From contig NZ_CP013374.1 of assembly GCF_001522585.2 (NCBI RefSeq), forward strand, positions 434,001 through 498,000: DNA of 64,000 nt, given 5' to 3'. Below the pieces are notes generated by a model. It searched no databases and was not told the origin of the DNA. It saw only the letters and a program-made list of their open reading frames with translations. The position numbers were made by a program, and so were the translations under genes. Source of the stretch: Burkholderia sp. NRF60-BP8 (GTDB lineage: Bacteria > Pseudomonadota > Gammaproteobacteria > Burkholderiales > Burkholderiaceae). This document shows positions 16,277-25,494 of the stretch, piece after piece (positions within the stretch are counted from its first letter, which is position 1; every line of letters begins with the position of its first letter).

Positions 16277-17104
16277 CTAGGCAGCAGTGGCCTGAACAAG
16301 ACGCAAGCCCCATCCAGTTTGCAACGTACCGTCTTCGCTTTGCATGGGCGCGAACGCCGACAACAGTTCACTTTTGAACTGCGCGCGCGCCGCTTCCGAC
16401 ATCCGGTCGGCATCGTAGGTATCCAGCATGTCCAACCACAGCTGCTCGGGTGTAGGCGTCCAGTCGATTTCGATGTCTTCAAAAGCCACATCAACAAAAT
16501 CGGGCGTTAGTAGTTCTTGCCAACCCGCTTCACTGCGTGTGCGCACGTCACCGAGTCGCAACTCCGTGAGCTGAGCCTTCGCGATTGGCCTGAAGATGTC
16601 CAAAAAGACTTCGCCGACCTTGCCAGTCAAAAAGCTCCGCCCGACGATAGCGGAAAAGCTGCCGCCGTTACGCAATACCCGGCGAATCTCTCGAACAACT
16701 TGTTCGATATCGTCCATCAACATGAGAGCCATGTGCGACAGCACGTAGTCTACCGAGCCGCTATCGAGCGACATTTCTTGTGCACGCTCGTTGAGCAACC
16801 GTATTTCGCGCGGCAATAATCCCCGAGCCACGCTTAACTCGCCATCGCTGATGTCTATGCCAATTAGCTTTGTTGCCGAATGTCCCCTGTCGTTCAGAAT
16901 TTGCAGCAATGGCCCATCACCACATGCCAGATCGAGCACAGTCCGCGACATCGCTTCATTCGGTACACGATCCGCCAGTGCGTGATAGGAAGAGGGGTAT
17001 GCTGCCTGCGCAGATCGTGCAGGTCGATTACCATAAGCTCGACGCGTTGCTCCTGCCCGGCGACGGTGAAAATCTTTCAAATATATTTCTGCATACGAGG
17101 TCAT
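16277..17104 (-). CDS. Class I SAM-dependent methyltransferase
   Basis: About 275 residues from the ATG at 17104 (M-T-S-Y-A-E-I-Y-L-K-D-F-H). Motif I is V-L-D-L-A-C-G-D-G (57-65), the acidic motif II region is L-I-G-I-D-I-S-D, and motif post-II is S-V-D-Y-V-L-S-H-M-A-L-M-L, as in UbiE/Methyltransf_11 enzymes. The substrate is unknown. The start is uncertain: an in-frame GTG/ATG extension to 17233 exists, but the methyltransferase homology begins after 17104. It lies in the lower-GC segment between 15 and 20.7 kb, suggesting horizontal acquisition. Confidence 0.8.
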   Translation of the reverse strand: MTSYAEIYLKDFHRRRAGATRRAYGNRPARSAQAAYPSSYHALADRVPNEAMSRTVLDLACGDGPLLQILNDRGHSATKLIGIDISDGELSVARGLLPREIRLLNERAQEMSLDSGSVDYVLSHMALMLMDDIEQVVREIRRVLRNGGSFSAIVGRSFLTGKVGEVFLDIFRPIAKAQLTELRLGDVRTRSEAGWQELLTPDFVDVAFEDIEIDWTPTPEQLWLDMLDTYDADRMSEAARAQFKSELLSAFAPMQSEDGTLQTGWGLRLVQATAA

Positions 17105-17306
17105 TCTTGCGCCATTTGATTGTTCGCTAGTTGGGAATACTCGTGACTCTGGAGCCTGAACTCCAGGCGGATTGTCGACGAACCAGACCACGATGTCGAA
17201 CGTCTCAGAATGGCCGACTGTCGACGTAGACATTCGGTTGTCGCCAGCGCAGGGCGGGGCTTCCCCGCCTCCTCCCCAAAAACTCGGCCGATCGCGGATC
17301 TAGCGA

Positions 17307-17585
17307 CTATCCAGCTTCTCTAGTCCTCGTGAATCGTACGTGTAGCGCAAACGGGCGATGCCGTAGCCTCTGCGGAAAACGTCGGTTCTCGGAAATTTCT
17401 CGCAGTATTTCGTCTATCTCGTCGTCAACGGCCAGGCCTTGCTCCAACCAACCGATCGCGAAGTCACACCAATATGGAGTTGCCCATCGTAGTCCAGCGA
17501 CAGCGACGTCGCGCGCAGAATCGATGTTCGAAGCGAACGCCGACAAGGGATGTTCAAGTGGCTTGACTATTGAGGGTAAATTCAT
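17307..17585 (-). CDS. Hypothetical protein, 92 aa
   Basis: The frame has balanced composition and plausible codon use for the surrounding low-GC segment: R-W-A-T-P-Y-W-C-D-F-A-I-G-W-L-E-Q-G, then E-I-D-E-I-L-R-E-I-S. It has no signal peptide or membrane helix. It resembles small immunity or orphan proteins in length and acidity, but I do not recognise a family. The ribosome-binding site is weak. Confidence 0.5.
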   Translation of the reverse strand: MNLPSIVKPLEHPLSAFASNIDSARDVAVAGLRWATPYWCDFAIGWLEQGLAVDDEIDEILREISENRRFPQRLRHRPFALHVRFTRTREAG

Positions 17586-17749
17586 CTCGGATTTTGTTCA
17601 ACTTGGCGGGGAGACGTCGCATGCAAGGTAATTCTGATCGATTGTCGTCAATATAGGTGTCCACGTCGGCCGACCGCTTCCATCGCCTACCAACTTCGGC
17701 CACTCAGATGTCCGCTCGGCAGAGGCATCAGTCTATCGAAAATCAAGTT

Positions 17750-18433
17750 TTACAGAGTATTTAACACTTCCTCTAAGCGTCCGTTTGCGAACGTTAGAAA
17801 GTTTCCGCGACCATAGATCCAACCATCGATGGAGCCTCTTGGTGATGGTGTGTGAAACACCGTGACTGGCTTCCCCCATTCTGATGCAAGCGCTTGTTGC
17901 TCGGTCATCCCGAAGAAAACATGGGATGGTTTGGTTGGGTCTGGCCCCAGTGACGAGCTTTTATTGGCACCTCCCTCTTTTTTCCCTTCCACATTTAATA
18001 TGCGTGGATCTTCTTCGAAAATTTCGAAAGGCCGCTTCATCTCACCCGTAGGTTCATATTGATGGATATTAAACATCGTATTATCTAACCACTTCAATGT
18101 TCCGTCCGCAAAACGCACCTGATACGTTCCGTCATCGGAGTCAGGCTTCGCCGAGAGCTTAATCACCGTAAATCTCTCGGCGTTCTTTACCGTGATGCCA
18201 TGCGCAATACTATCCGCCGTATTCTCGTTGGCAAACCGGACAAACTGATAGGTTGAGTTCGCCGCCGGACTCACCCAGTAAGTTCTTCCTACTCGGCTTT
18301 GCAGACGCGCTTGGCCCTGCTCGGTGGCACGATCTTGATGCTGTGCGAACATGTGTAGCCCGCGGAGTTGCAAGTAGTGACCAACTGCCAGCAGTACAAA
18401 ACCAATGCCCAACCATTTATATTTGCGGCCCAT
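17750..18433 (-). CDS. Membrane-anchored hypothetical protein, 227 aa
   Basis: The ATG at 18433 (M-G-R-K-Y-K-W-L-G-I-G-F-V-L-L-A-V-G) gives an N-terminal membrane anchor. A charged linker and an extracytoplasmic region follow, with V-R-F-A-D-G-T-L-K-W-L-D. The C-terminal part (M-T-E-Q-Q-A-L-A-S-E-W-G-K-P ... F-A-N-G-R-L-E-E-V) recalls the 'processivity' signature of SmpA/BamE-like small folds (helix, W-G-x-P turn, strand, x-F-x-x-G-x-L). That similarity is suggestive only. The gene is markedly lower in GC than the window average. Confidence 0.65.
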   Translation of the reverse strand: MGRKYKWLGIGFVLLAVGHYLQLRGLHMFAQHQDRATEQGQARLQSRVGRTYWVSPAANSTYQFVRFANENTADSIAHGITVKNAERFTVIKLSAKPDSDDGTYQVRFADGTLKWLDNTMFNIHQYEPTGEMKRPFEIFEEDPRILNVEGKKEGGANKSSSLGPDPTKPSHVFFGMTEQQALASEWGKPVTVFHTPSPRGSIDGWIYGRGNFLTFANGRLEEVLNTL

Positions 18434-18703
18434 CGCTACCCCGTCATTTGTCGGAAATCTATCGACCAGCATCGCAACGATTCTATCTACGAAAACTTAC
18501 AATTCAGAGCGTATTGGGAGAGGCGGTTAGACGGCTATAAGCGGTCGTCCGGCGGATCGCGGTCCAAAGGACAGACGCGGGTCGCACTGCGTCAGTATGC
18601 TCCCCGATCTAACCGCTCGTAAGCAGTCGCCTGAATTCTGCGCCCTGAAAGCGGTCAGTCGGCAGTGGGTACTCCCGACCCGGAGCGGTCAATCCACCCT
18701 TTC

Positions 18704-19246
18704 CTAAAGTGGCCGCACGGGCGTTCCAGTCCGGCTCTTCCGGAAATCATCAAGTGTTCCGAGCTTCTCAGTGCAGGACGCCACTGTAGCGGCACGTCGA
18801 GCAGCGGGCTTTGAGGCCAATTCATCCACCGCAATTAAGAACTCGAAGGCCTTGTCATTCTCACGAGTCACACGGAATCCAAGCTTGCGATGGAAAGCGA
18901 TAGACAATCGGTTGGTTTTGTAAACGTGGCTTCTAAACTCACCGATTCCTCGTTCGTTCGCAAGAGCGGCTATCTTTGCGAGTAGCTCGCTCATAACGCT
19001 GTACGTTCGGTGCAGAGGGTGCGTACCAAATGCGCCAACGAACCAGCACGCTTCTGCGTCTGGTCGAAGCATTGCATAAGCAACGAGCCTGCCCTCCCGT
19101 CGCACTGAACATACTTCATTGACCTCCAAGGCTTTTTGCAGCTTTACCCGGTGCTCGTTCATGTCGAAGGCATCGCCCGCCTGTTCTGTGTGGGCACGTA
19201 ACGTCAGCGAGTCGAGCATGAGGAGTTCGTCAACAGACGGCAGCAT
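18704..19246 (-). CDS. GNAT-family N-acetyltransferase
   Basis: 180 residues. The core runs from residue 50 (R-R-E-G-R-L-V-A-Y-A-M-L-R) to the final GNAT motif (N-R-L-S-I-A-F-H-R-K-L-G-F), where an acetyl-CoA-contacting helix is followed by F-H-R-K-L-G-F. The usual R/Q-x-x-G-x-G/A loop is replaced by H-P-L-H-R-T-Y-S-V-M-S, so pyrophosphate binding is atypical. The substrate is unknown. It is part of the accessory segment. Confidence 0.75.
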   Translation of the reverse strand: MLPSVDELLMLDSLTLRAHTEQAGDAFDMNEHRVKLQKALEVNEVCSVRREGRLVAYAMLRPDAEACWFVGAFGTHPLHRTYSVMSELLAKIAALANERGIGEFRSHVYKTNRLSIAFHRKLGFRVTRENDKAFEFLIAVDELASKPAARRAATVASCTEKLGTLDDFRKSRTGTPVRPL

Positions 19247-19393
19247 GTTAGGAGATCCGTGCGATAAAGGGACATTCCAGGAGCGCCCTTCGAATCAAAT
19301 TTGTCGCCAATTCATGTCGGTTCGTCGAATGCCCGCTTCTGGCCGACGTTGGACATTTCGATATGGATTGTGGCGCGGCGTAGTCGGCGTTGA

Positions 19394-19597
19394 TCAAAAG
19401 TATGCTGGGTCGAAGAATTCGGGATCGGCTTCATCAGGCGGGGAACCCAGTCGATCACGAAAGCATTGGCCGTGGCAAAACCAAACCTGCGATTTTCGAG
19501 GTCCCTCAGCAGTTGTAACGCAGACCTCGCACGGATCAGTTTCGGTCTTCTCTATCGACTGCCCGCAAAAGCAGCATGGTCCCCAAACGATAGCCAT
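19394..19597 (-). CDS. Small cysteine-rich conserved protein, 67 aa
   Basis: The ATG at 19597 has a GGAG site. The sequence begins M-A-I-V-W-G-P-C-C-F-C-G-Q and contains D-P-C-x-V, then V-W-F-C-H-G-Q-C-F. This gives five to six Cys plus His arranged like a small zinc-binding knuckle. Similar 65-75-residue proteins occur widely in bacteria as uncharacterised conserved proteins. A longer reading to 19711 lacks a ribosome-binding site. Confidence 0.7.
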   Translation of the reverse strand: MAIVWGPCCFCGQSIEKTETDPCEVCVTTAEGPRKSQVWFCHGQCFRDRLGSPPDEADPEFFDPAYF

Positions 19598-19864
19598 AAG
19601 CGCTGAGAATCTCCGTAAATTAGCATTGACACTCCCAACGGAGAGTCGCGACCAAGGCAATGACAGGTCGATCGTCAACGATCGAGGCAACCCCGTCGAC
19701 TGTCCGTTCATGGCCAGCTGCAGCCAGACGCGTTCCGCTGTAGCCCCACAAGGGACAGTCGAGATTGCAGAAAGCGGACGTTCGTGCCCTCGCCTGACTC
19801 CGCGTAGCCCGCGATATGGAGCTTGCGACTGTTCCTAGTCGCAAGCCGCGTCGGCATTGGAGCA

Positions 19865-20507
19865 CTACACAAGCCCTTGAGCGGTCATCGCCAACAACAG
19901 TCGTTCAGCGCCGATGCCGAAACCGGCTCCCTCCTGATATGCACCGCCACCAACCACTTGCTGTTGTGCTCCGAGTTCGGTACAGCGCATTTCGAAGCCC
20001 CGACCATTCAGATAGTAGCTGAGGCCTCTGCGGGCCGAATCGTCGATTTCATAGCGAAGGCCGAGTGAATCGAAAAAGCCGATCGCTACTTCCTGGCTGC
20101 GTTTGACTGCGGCTTCCGGTTTGGGGCAGAGATACTCGAATCCCAGTTGGGAGAATTCGCGGTAGCGACCGGCTTGAGGTCGTTCATAGCGGTAGCATCG
20201 AGCGATATAAAACAACATCCGCTCCCGTTGTCGGCCCAGCAGCTCGCTGCATCGCTCCTGGAACAGGGCCGTGGCCTCAGGAATCAGGCAGCAAGCGCGT
20301 CCCTTCTTATCGGGAAAGGCCCACATCTGGCCGATGATCTCGCTACCCCCGGCTTTTTGAATGAATGTATCTTGCGACCACAACGCCGGGACAATCGCCT
20401 CCTCCGCTCCAACCTTAATGAAGATAGCTCCGGAATTGAGTTTCCAGAGCGCGAATTTGTGCGGCTTCCTTGCCAACGATGAAGCGTGTTCCGCGAATCA
20501 TGCTCAT
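19865..20507 (-). pseudogene. Minimal histidyl-tRNA synthetase-like protein, interrupted by a single-base frameshift
   Basis: The start at 20507 has an excellent GAGGAGG site and encodes M-S-M-I-R-G-T-R-F-I-V-G-K-E; this frame stops after about 30 codons. Removing one base near 20426 joins it to the downstream frame (I-F-I-K-V-G-A-E-E-A-I-V-P-A-L-W). That frame carries class II HisRS motif 2 (Y-R-Y-E-R-P-Q-A-G-R-Y-R-E-F), the HisA-type R-R-G-L-S-Y-Y and motif 3 (F-G-I-G-A-E-R-L-L). The corrected protein, about 213 aa, lacks the insertion and C-terminal anticodon-binding domains of true HisRS. Translation from 20476 would avoid the frameshift but has no ribosome-binding site. It could be a real lesion or a sequencing indel. 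Confidence 0.75.
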
Positions 20508-20522
20508 GAGAGTCCTCCTCAA

Positions 20523-20555
20523 GGTAAAAAATAAAAAAGGCGCCGTAGGCGCCTT
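20523..20555 (-). terminator. Attenuator-like intrinsic terminator upstream of the HisRS-like gene
   Basis: Minus strand: AAGGCGCC, loop TAC, GGCGCCTT, then TTTTATTTTTT. The 8-bp GC stem and long T-tract are textbook. It lies between the histidine-rich leader peptide and the GAGGAGG site of the HisRS-like gene, 15 nt before its start codon, so it must be read through for expression. Confidence 0.88.
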
Positions 20556-20599
20556 GGTCGTTTGTACAGGAAGGGGGAACTGCAATCCCGGAAATCCTC

Positions 20600-20680
20600 C
20601 TATGGACGTAACGAATCACGGCGCATCAAGTGACGACCGTGATGATGATGGGATGGGTTCGGGACGTTACGGAGTTCCAT
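20600..20680 (-). CDS. Histidine-rich leader peptide (attenuation)
   Basis: This 26-codon ORF begins M-E-L-R-N-V-P-N-P-S and contains four consecutive His codons, then G-R and another His (5 His in 7 codons). It stops 45 nt before the terminator hairpin. An in-frame ATG at 20689 would add three residues. The layout of leader with regulated-residue codons followed by an intrinsic terminator is that of classical his attenuation. Ribosome stalling when His-tRNA is uncharged should favour readthrough into the HisRS-like gene. Confidence 0.75.
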   Translation of the reverse strand: MELRNVPNPSHHHHGRHLMRRDSLRP

Positions 20681-21029
20681 GCCGGCCATATTGGCACATT
20701 AATTCTGATTTGTGAACCGATCCACGAATCGACCTTTTCACTCGTTGCTCCCGCAACATTGTCATCAATCCAGTCGCAGTAGTCGAAGGGCAGTTCCTGG
20801 CAGGACAACAGCCTATCGCCATCCCCGATCGCAAGCCAGCTGACAAACCTCGAGCGATCGCATGCGGACCACCGCGAACTCGTCGGCAAAAGCAACTTTT
20901 CGCGGGCACTCGATCCCACCAGCAGCAAACAGCCACACCCTCCACCCGAAACGATCCAGCACCACCCTCCCACGAGCCTCCGAGCGGACCCGCCCGAAAC
21001 CAATACATCCCCGGCCCCCGCTCCCCGCC

Positions 21030-22151
21030 TCACACACCTCTCGGCAGCCGCACCGCGAACACGGTTTCCGCCCGATCGGAACGCGCGTCGATCCGGCCGC
21101 GATGCGCCTTGGCAATTTCGTTGGCGATGAACAAGCCGAGTCCCAGGCCGGCATCGTCACCCGTCCTTTCCGAACCATCCGCTCCGCGCTGGAGCGGATC
21201 GAAGATGCGGTCCAGCGTGAGCCGATCGATGGCCGGGCCGTTATTGCCGACCTCGATGAGCACTTCCGCGCCGCTCGCCTCGGCCATCACCCGCACCGGT
21301 GTCCCGGCCGCGCCGTACTTGACGGCATTGCTCACCAGATTACTCAACAGTTGCTGCATTCGCTGATCGTCCCATTCACCTCGAAGATCGCCGCTCATAT
21401 CGAGCGTAATTTCGCGATCGGGATGACCTGCCCGCAATTCGTCCACCACATTGACGAGCACGTGCGCGAGATCGATCTTGCGGGGAACGACGTTGATGCC
21501 CAGTCCGAGCTGGGTTCGATTGAAATCGCAGAGATCCTCGAGAAGGCCGTGCATGCGGGCGCCGCTTCTGATCAGGCGCGCGGCTGCTTCCGATACCTCC
21601 TCCCCTGCATTGAGCGCGGCGAGATACGACGCCGTGACCAGGATCGTCTGCAGCGGCGTGCGCATGTCGTGGCCCAGCATGCCGAGGAGCAAGTTGCGAG
21701 CCTGCTCGACTTCTTCGGTAAAAAAGGCGACGGATTCCGCCAGCGCTTGATCGATCGCCTCGTTGAAGCGAATCACGTCGTCCAGATGGGGCACGCCCGG
21801 CCGACACTCGTCGATCCACAGGCGCAGCACACTGGCGCGCAGCGCCCGATACTCGGCTGCCAGCTGGTTGATGTTGAAGCCCCGCCGGGCACGCAGGGTG
21901 GCATGAGTCTCGGCGGCCGTCTCTCCGGCATTCACCGGCTCGGGCGCGTGCCCTAGCGATTTTAGGCGTTGCGCTTCCCTCGTTTGCGGCGTCGCGATGT
22001 CCTTGGCGACGGCAGTCAGAATCTCACGCGCGTGATCGCGTAGCCCGATCGAGTTCATGTTCCTCGCGGCCGGTAACAGGGTGGCAGCGAACGCTTCCCA
22101 CTGCACCAGGATCGGTTCCATGTTCCGTACGATGAAATCAGCAAGTCGCAT
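21030..22151 (-). CDS. Soluble sensor histidine kinase with RsbRD-like N-terminal domain
   Basis: 373 residues from the ATG at 22151 (AGGAGC site). Residues 5-150 are helical and resemble the RsbT co-antagonist/globin-like sensor region (M-E-P-I-L-x-Q-W-E-A-F-A). The phosphoacceptor is His161 in L-G-H-D-M-R-T-P-L. The ATPase domain has an N box (L-S-N-L-V-S-N-A-V-K-Y) and a G box (A-G-L-G-L-G-L-F-I-A). No transmembrane helix, so cytoplasmic. No response regulator adjoins it, so it is an orphan kinase. Confidence 0.92.
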   Translation of the reverse strand: MRLADFIVRNMEPILVQWEAFAATLLPAARNMNSIGLRDHAREILTAVAKDIATPQTREAQRLKSLGHAPEPVNAGETAAETHATLRARRGFNINQLAAEYRALRASVLRLWIDECRPGVPHLDDVIRFNEAIDQALAESVAFFTEEVEQARNLLLGMLGHDMRTPLQTILVTASYLAALNAGEEVSEAAARLIRSGARMHGLLEDLCDFNRTQLGLGINVVPRKIDLAHVLVNVVDELRAGHPDREITLDMSGDLRGEWDDQRMQQLLSNLVSNAVKYGAAGTPVRVMAEASGAEVLIEVGNNGPAIDRLTLDRIFDPLQRGADGSERTGDDAGLGLGLFIANEIAKAHRGRIDARSDRAETVFAVRLPRGV

Positions 22152-22563
22152 GTCGCTCCTCACAACGGAATGAACGATGGACACTTCGGTCGAACCGCAC
22201 GATATCACGTGAATATCGGTGTCAGCCGGCGATTCGATCGCCGTGGTCGTTTCCGCCCGCGCGGGCGGAGAGCGTCGAAGCAGCTTCGATCGATCGCGCG
22301 CCCGCCTGCCGCTGTCGAGCGCCGATATCCGGCGCCTTTGGACGATATGCTACTGAATGGCCGGTCGCAACAGGGCCGAAGCGACCTTCGATTCGCACAC
22401 ACGTCACGCCGGGCAGCTAGCATGACCGACGATCGGTGCGACGCCGTTCGATTGCCGCGGCACCGGCAGCACGAACCTTGCGCCGCGCTCGTTCGACTCT
22501 CATCCCGACGCCGGATTCGGCCGCATTTTCCTGCCACGGCCGGCCGCCGGCACGAAACTGCAT

Positions 22564-23682
22564 ATGCCCAGGAAAAAATCCAGCCTCTGGTTGCGGCCTC
22601 TCGACCTGTTTGCCATCGCGACCGGCGCGCGCCCGAAGAAGCCGGTCGGCAGGTCGCGGCCGGCCGTCAAGAAGGCGACCAAAAAGGCCACCCCGCGGAC
22701 CGCCAAGCCCGCCGCCACCGTCCGTACCGCCGGACGGACCGGCTCCACGCACGGCGCGCGCGCCCCGTCGGCCAAGCCGCCGCCCGGCACCTGGCTCCGC
22801 TCGTTTCATTCCGCCGGCCCGAGCGCCGGCCGGCTCGTGAACCATCTTGCGTACGCGCTGTATCTCCCCGTCGCCCCGGCGGCCACAGCGGGCATGCCGG
22901 CCGTCGTGATGCTGCACGGCTGCAAGCAGACCGCCGAATCGTTCGCCGCGGGCACGCGCATGTGCCGTCTCGCGGAGCGGTCCGGGTTCGCCGTGCTGTT
23001 TCCCGAGCAGGCCAAGACGGCCCATGCGCATCGCTGCTGGCACTGGCATGGCGACGCGACCCAGTCCGAAGCCGCGGCCGTCGCATCGCTGGTCGACGCC
23101 ATCGTGCGGCGCCACGGCTTCGATCGCGACCGGATCTACGTGGCCGGCATGTCCGCAGGCGCCGGACTCGCCGCGGCGCTGGCGATACGGTATCCCGACC
23201 GCTTCGCGGCGGTCGGCCTGCACTCGGGCCCGGCCCTCGCGCCGCCGTCGTCGACGATGGCCGCGATGAGCCTGATGCGTCGCGGCATCCGCGACGATCC
23301 GATCCAAGTGCTCGACGCGTGCGCCGACGTCGCGTCCTATCCCGGCATGCCGGCGCTCGTCGTGCACGGCGCGCTCGACACGGTCGTGACCGACCGCAAT
23401 GCGACGCAGCTCGGCATCGCGTTCGCGCGACTCAACCGGCTCGTCGACGAACACGGCGCGATCCGCGTCGGCGAGCAACGCCGCTACGCGCAGGACGAGG
23501 CGGACTACATCGATTATCTGAAGCGTGGACGGCTGGTCGTCAGGGTGTGTGTCGTTCGCGGGCTGCGGCATGCATGGAGCGGCGGAGATCCGGACGAGCC
23601 GTTCCATTCCGCCACGGGGCCGGACGCGACCGCGATGTTCTGGCATTTCTTTCGCCGTCAGCGCCGCAAGCGATCGGCGTGA
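22564..23682 (+). CDS. PHB depolymerase-family esterase (LpqC/PhaZ-like)
   Basis: 372 residues. The N-terminal 75 residues are basic and Lys/Ala/Pro-rich, histone-H1-like. The alpha/beta-hydrolase domain has the oxyanion H-G-C-K-Q (118-122) and lipase box G-M-S-A-G with nucleophile Ser197. The acid and His are expected near V-V-H-G-A-L-D-T-V and G-L-R-H-A-W. This matches intracellular or secreted polyhydroxyalkanoate-depolymerase-like esterases common in Burkholderia. No clear signal peptide. The 412-bp gap before it (22152-22563) shows no supported gene. Confidence 0.92.
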   Translation: MPRKKSSLWLRPLDLFAIATGARPKKPVGRSRPAVKKATKKATPRTAKPAATVRTAGRTGSTHGARAPSAKPPPGTWLRSFHSAGPSAGRLVNHLAYALYLPVAPAATAGMPAVVMLHGCKQTAESFAAGTRMCRLAERSGFAVLFPEQAKTAHAHRCWHWHGDATQSEAAAVASLVDAIVRRHGFDRDRIYVAGMSAGAGLAAALAIRYPDRFAAVGLHSGPALAPPSSTMAAMSLMRRGIRDDPIQVLDACADVASYPGMPALVVHGALDTVVTDRNATQLGIAFARLNRLVDEHGAIRVGEQRRYAQDEADYIDYLKRGRLVVRVCVVRGLRHAWSGGDPDEPFHSATGPDATAMFWHFFRRQRRKRSA

Positions 23683-23724
23683 CACACGGCGCCCGCGACC
23701 GCTCGCCGTCATGGCGTCGTGTCG

Positions 23725-25494
23725 TCACGCCCGTTGCGCCAGCGCGACCGCGTTCGTGCGGTCGGCCGCACGTCGAACCGGCAACCGTATCCGGAACGTC
23801 GTGCCGCGCCCCGGCTCGCTGGTCACGTCGATGGTGCCGCGATGACGCTCGACGATGCCGTGCGATACCGACAGTCCGAGCCCCGTGCCCTGCCCGACCG
23901 GCTTCGTGGTGAAGAACGGATCGAAGATCCGCCGCGCGACGTCGGGCGTCATGCCGGCGCCGGTATCGCTGATCGCGATCGACACGTGATCGCCGTCGCT
24001 CGACGTGCGGATCGTGATCACGCCGCGCTCCGGAATCGCCTGCGCCGCGTTGACCAGCAGGTTCATGAAAACCTGATTCAGCTGCGACGGCAGGCATTCG
24101 ACGTGCGGGACATCGCCGTAATCGCGCACGATATCGGCCTTGTACTTGAGTTCGTTGTGGACGACGTTGAGCGTGCTCTCGAGGCCCGCATGGAGATCGA
24201 CCACGCTCCATTCGTCGCTGGCCGGGCGCGAGAAATCGCGCAGGTCCTGCACGATGCGCCGCACGCGTAGCGCGCCGTCGATCGATTCGTCGATCAACAT
24301 CGCGATCTCGTCCCGGACATAGTCGAGATCCGCCGCGCGGCGCACGGCCGTCAACGCGTCGCGGGTGGCGGAGTCGAGCTGCGGCAGCACGGCTTCATGT
24401 GCGGTGATCACGTCGAGCAGGCTGCGCACCCACGTCTTCAACGTATTGAGGTTCGCGCTGACGAAGCCGATCGGATTGTTGATCTCGTGCGCGACGCCGG
24501 CCGCGAGCTGGCCGATCGACGCGAGCTTTTCAGACTGCAGCAACTGGTCGTGCGTTTCCTCGAGCGCCTGCAGCAAACGCCGCTGTTCGTCCTTCTCCTG
24601 TTCGAGCAGCGCGTGCGCGGCCTTGCGTTCGTCGATCTCGGCCGCCATGTTCTCGCGCGTGCGTTGCAGCATCCGTGTCGTTTGCTCATAGCTATGCAGC
24701 GCGCGTTCGAGTTCGCTCGTTCTCACCCGCACGAGCCGTTCGAGCGTGTCGGTCATCCCGCGCAGGAAAGTCGTGCGCGCATCGAAACGGCACACCAGCA
24801 GCGTGACGACCAGCGTCGCCATCGTAAACAGCGCGACCGTCGTCGCGAGCCACGGCGCGTCGACCCCGTTCGCGGCGCCGCACCGCGCATCCGGCGCGAA
24901 ATGCGCGGCCGCCATCGCCGTGTAATGCATGCCGGTAATCGCGATGCCCATGACGACGGCCGCGCCGATGCGTTGCGCGGTCGCATGGCGCGCCTGCTGC
25001 ATGCGCAGCGCCTGCGCGATCCACAGTGCGGCCGTCGACGCGATCACCGCGATGCCGATCGATGCGGCGAACAGCGCGGCATCGTAGCGAATGCCGGGCT
25101 GCATGTGCATCGCGGCCATCCCCGTGTAATGCATGCCCGCGATCCCGCCGCCCATCAGCGCGCCGCCCGCGCACAGCCGCCACCAGGCGAGCCGTGCGCG
25201 CGTGACGACGTTCAGCGCGAAATACGATACGAGCACCGCGATCGCCAGCGATGCGCCGGTTTCCTGCCATGCATAGCCGAGCGGCACCGGCAACGAAAAC
25301 GCGAGCATGCCGACGAAATGCATCGACCAGATTCCGGTGCCCATCGCCGCCGCGCCGCCGCCCAGCCATGCGCGCTTGAGCTTCGGATCGTCGAGCAGCG
25401 AGATGAACGCGGCGAGGTCGAGCGTCGTATAGGACGCAAGCGTCGCGATCGCGAGCGACAGCAGGACGAGCGGAACGTTGTAGATGCCATGCAT
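23725..25494 (-). CDS. MHYT-domain membrane sensor histidine kinase
   Basis: About 589 residues. The N-terminal seven-helix MHYT module has three repeats (M-H-F-V-G-M, M-H-Y-T-G-M-A-A, M-H-Y-T-A-M-A-A-A), proposed to bind copper and sense O2, CO or NO. A long coiled coil (about 260-330) then leads to HisKA (A-A-G-V-A-H-E-I-N-N-P-I-G-F) and a HATPase with G-M-T-P-D and G-T-G-L-G-L-S-V. The start is ambiguous between 25494 and 25524, both with weak sites. It lies just downstream of the receiver protein at 25579 and is probably cotranscribed as its partner. Confidence 0.9.
   Translation of the reverse strand: MHGIYNVPLVLLSLAIATLASYTTLDLAAFISLLDDPKLKRAWLGGGAAAMGTGIWSMHFVGMLAFSLPVPLGYAWQETGASLAIAVLVSYFALNVVTRARLAWWRLCAGGALMGGGIAGMHYTGMAAMHMQPGIRYDAALFAASIGIAVIASTAALWIAQALRMQQARHATAQRIGAAVVMGIAITGMHYTAMAAAHFAPDARCGAANGVDAPWLATTVALFTMATLVVTLLVCRFDARTTFLRGMTDTLERLVRVRTSELERALHSYEQTTRMLQRTRENMAAEIDERKAAHALLEQEKDEQRRLLQALEETHDQLLQSEKLASIGQLAAGVAHEINNPIGFVSANLNTLKTWVRSLLDVITAHEAVLPQLDSATRDALTAVRRAADLDYVRDEIAMLIDESIDGALRVRRIVQDLRDFSRPASDEWSVVDLHAGLESTLNVVHNELKYKADIVRDYGDVPHVECLPSQLNQVFMNLLVNAAQAIPERGVITIRTSSDGDHVSIAISDTGAGMTPDVARRIFDPFFTTKPVGQGTGLGLSVSHGIVERHRGTIDVTSEPGRGTTFRIRLPVRRAADRTNAVALAQRA

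Noticed and set aside
20626..21033. Minus-strand frame between the histidine kinase and the HisRS-like gene
   Set aside because: Its last part looks protein-like (F-V-S-W-L-A-I-G-D-G-D-R) but it overlaps the leader peptide, begins with low-complexity glycine and has no start signal; at most a remnant.
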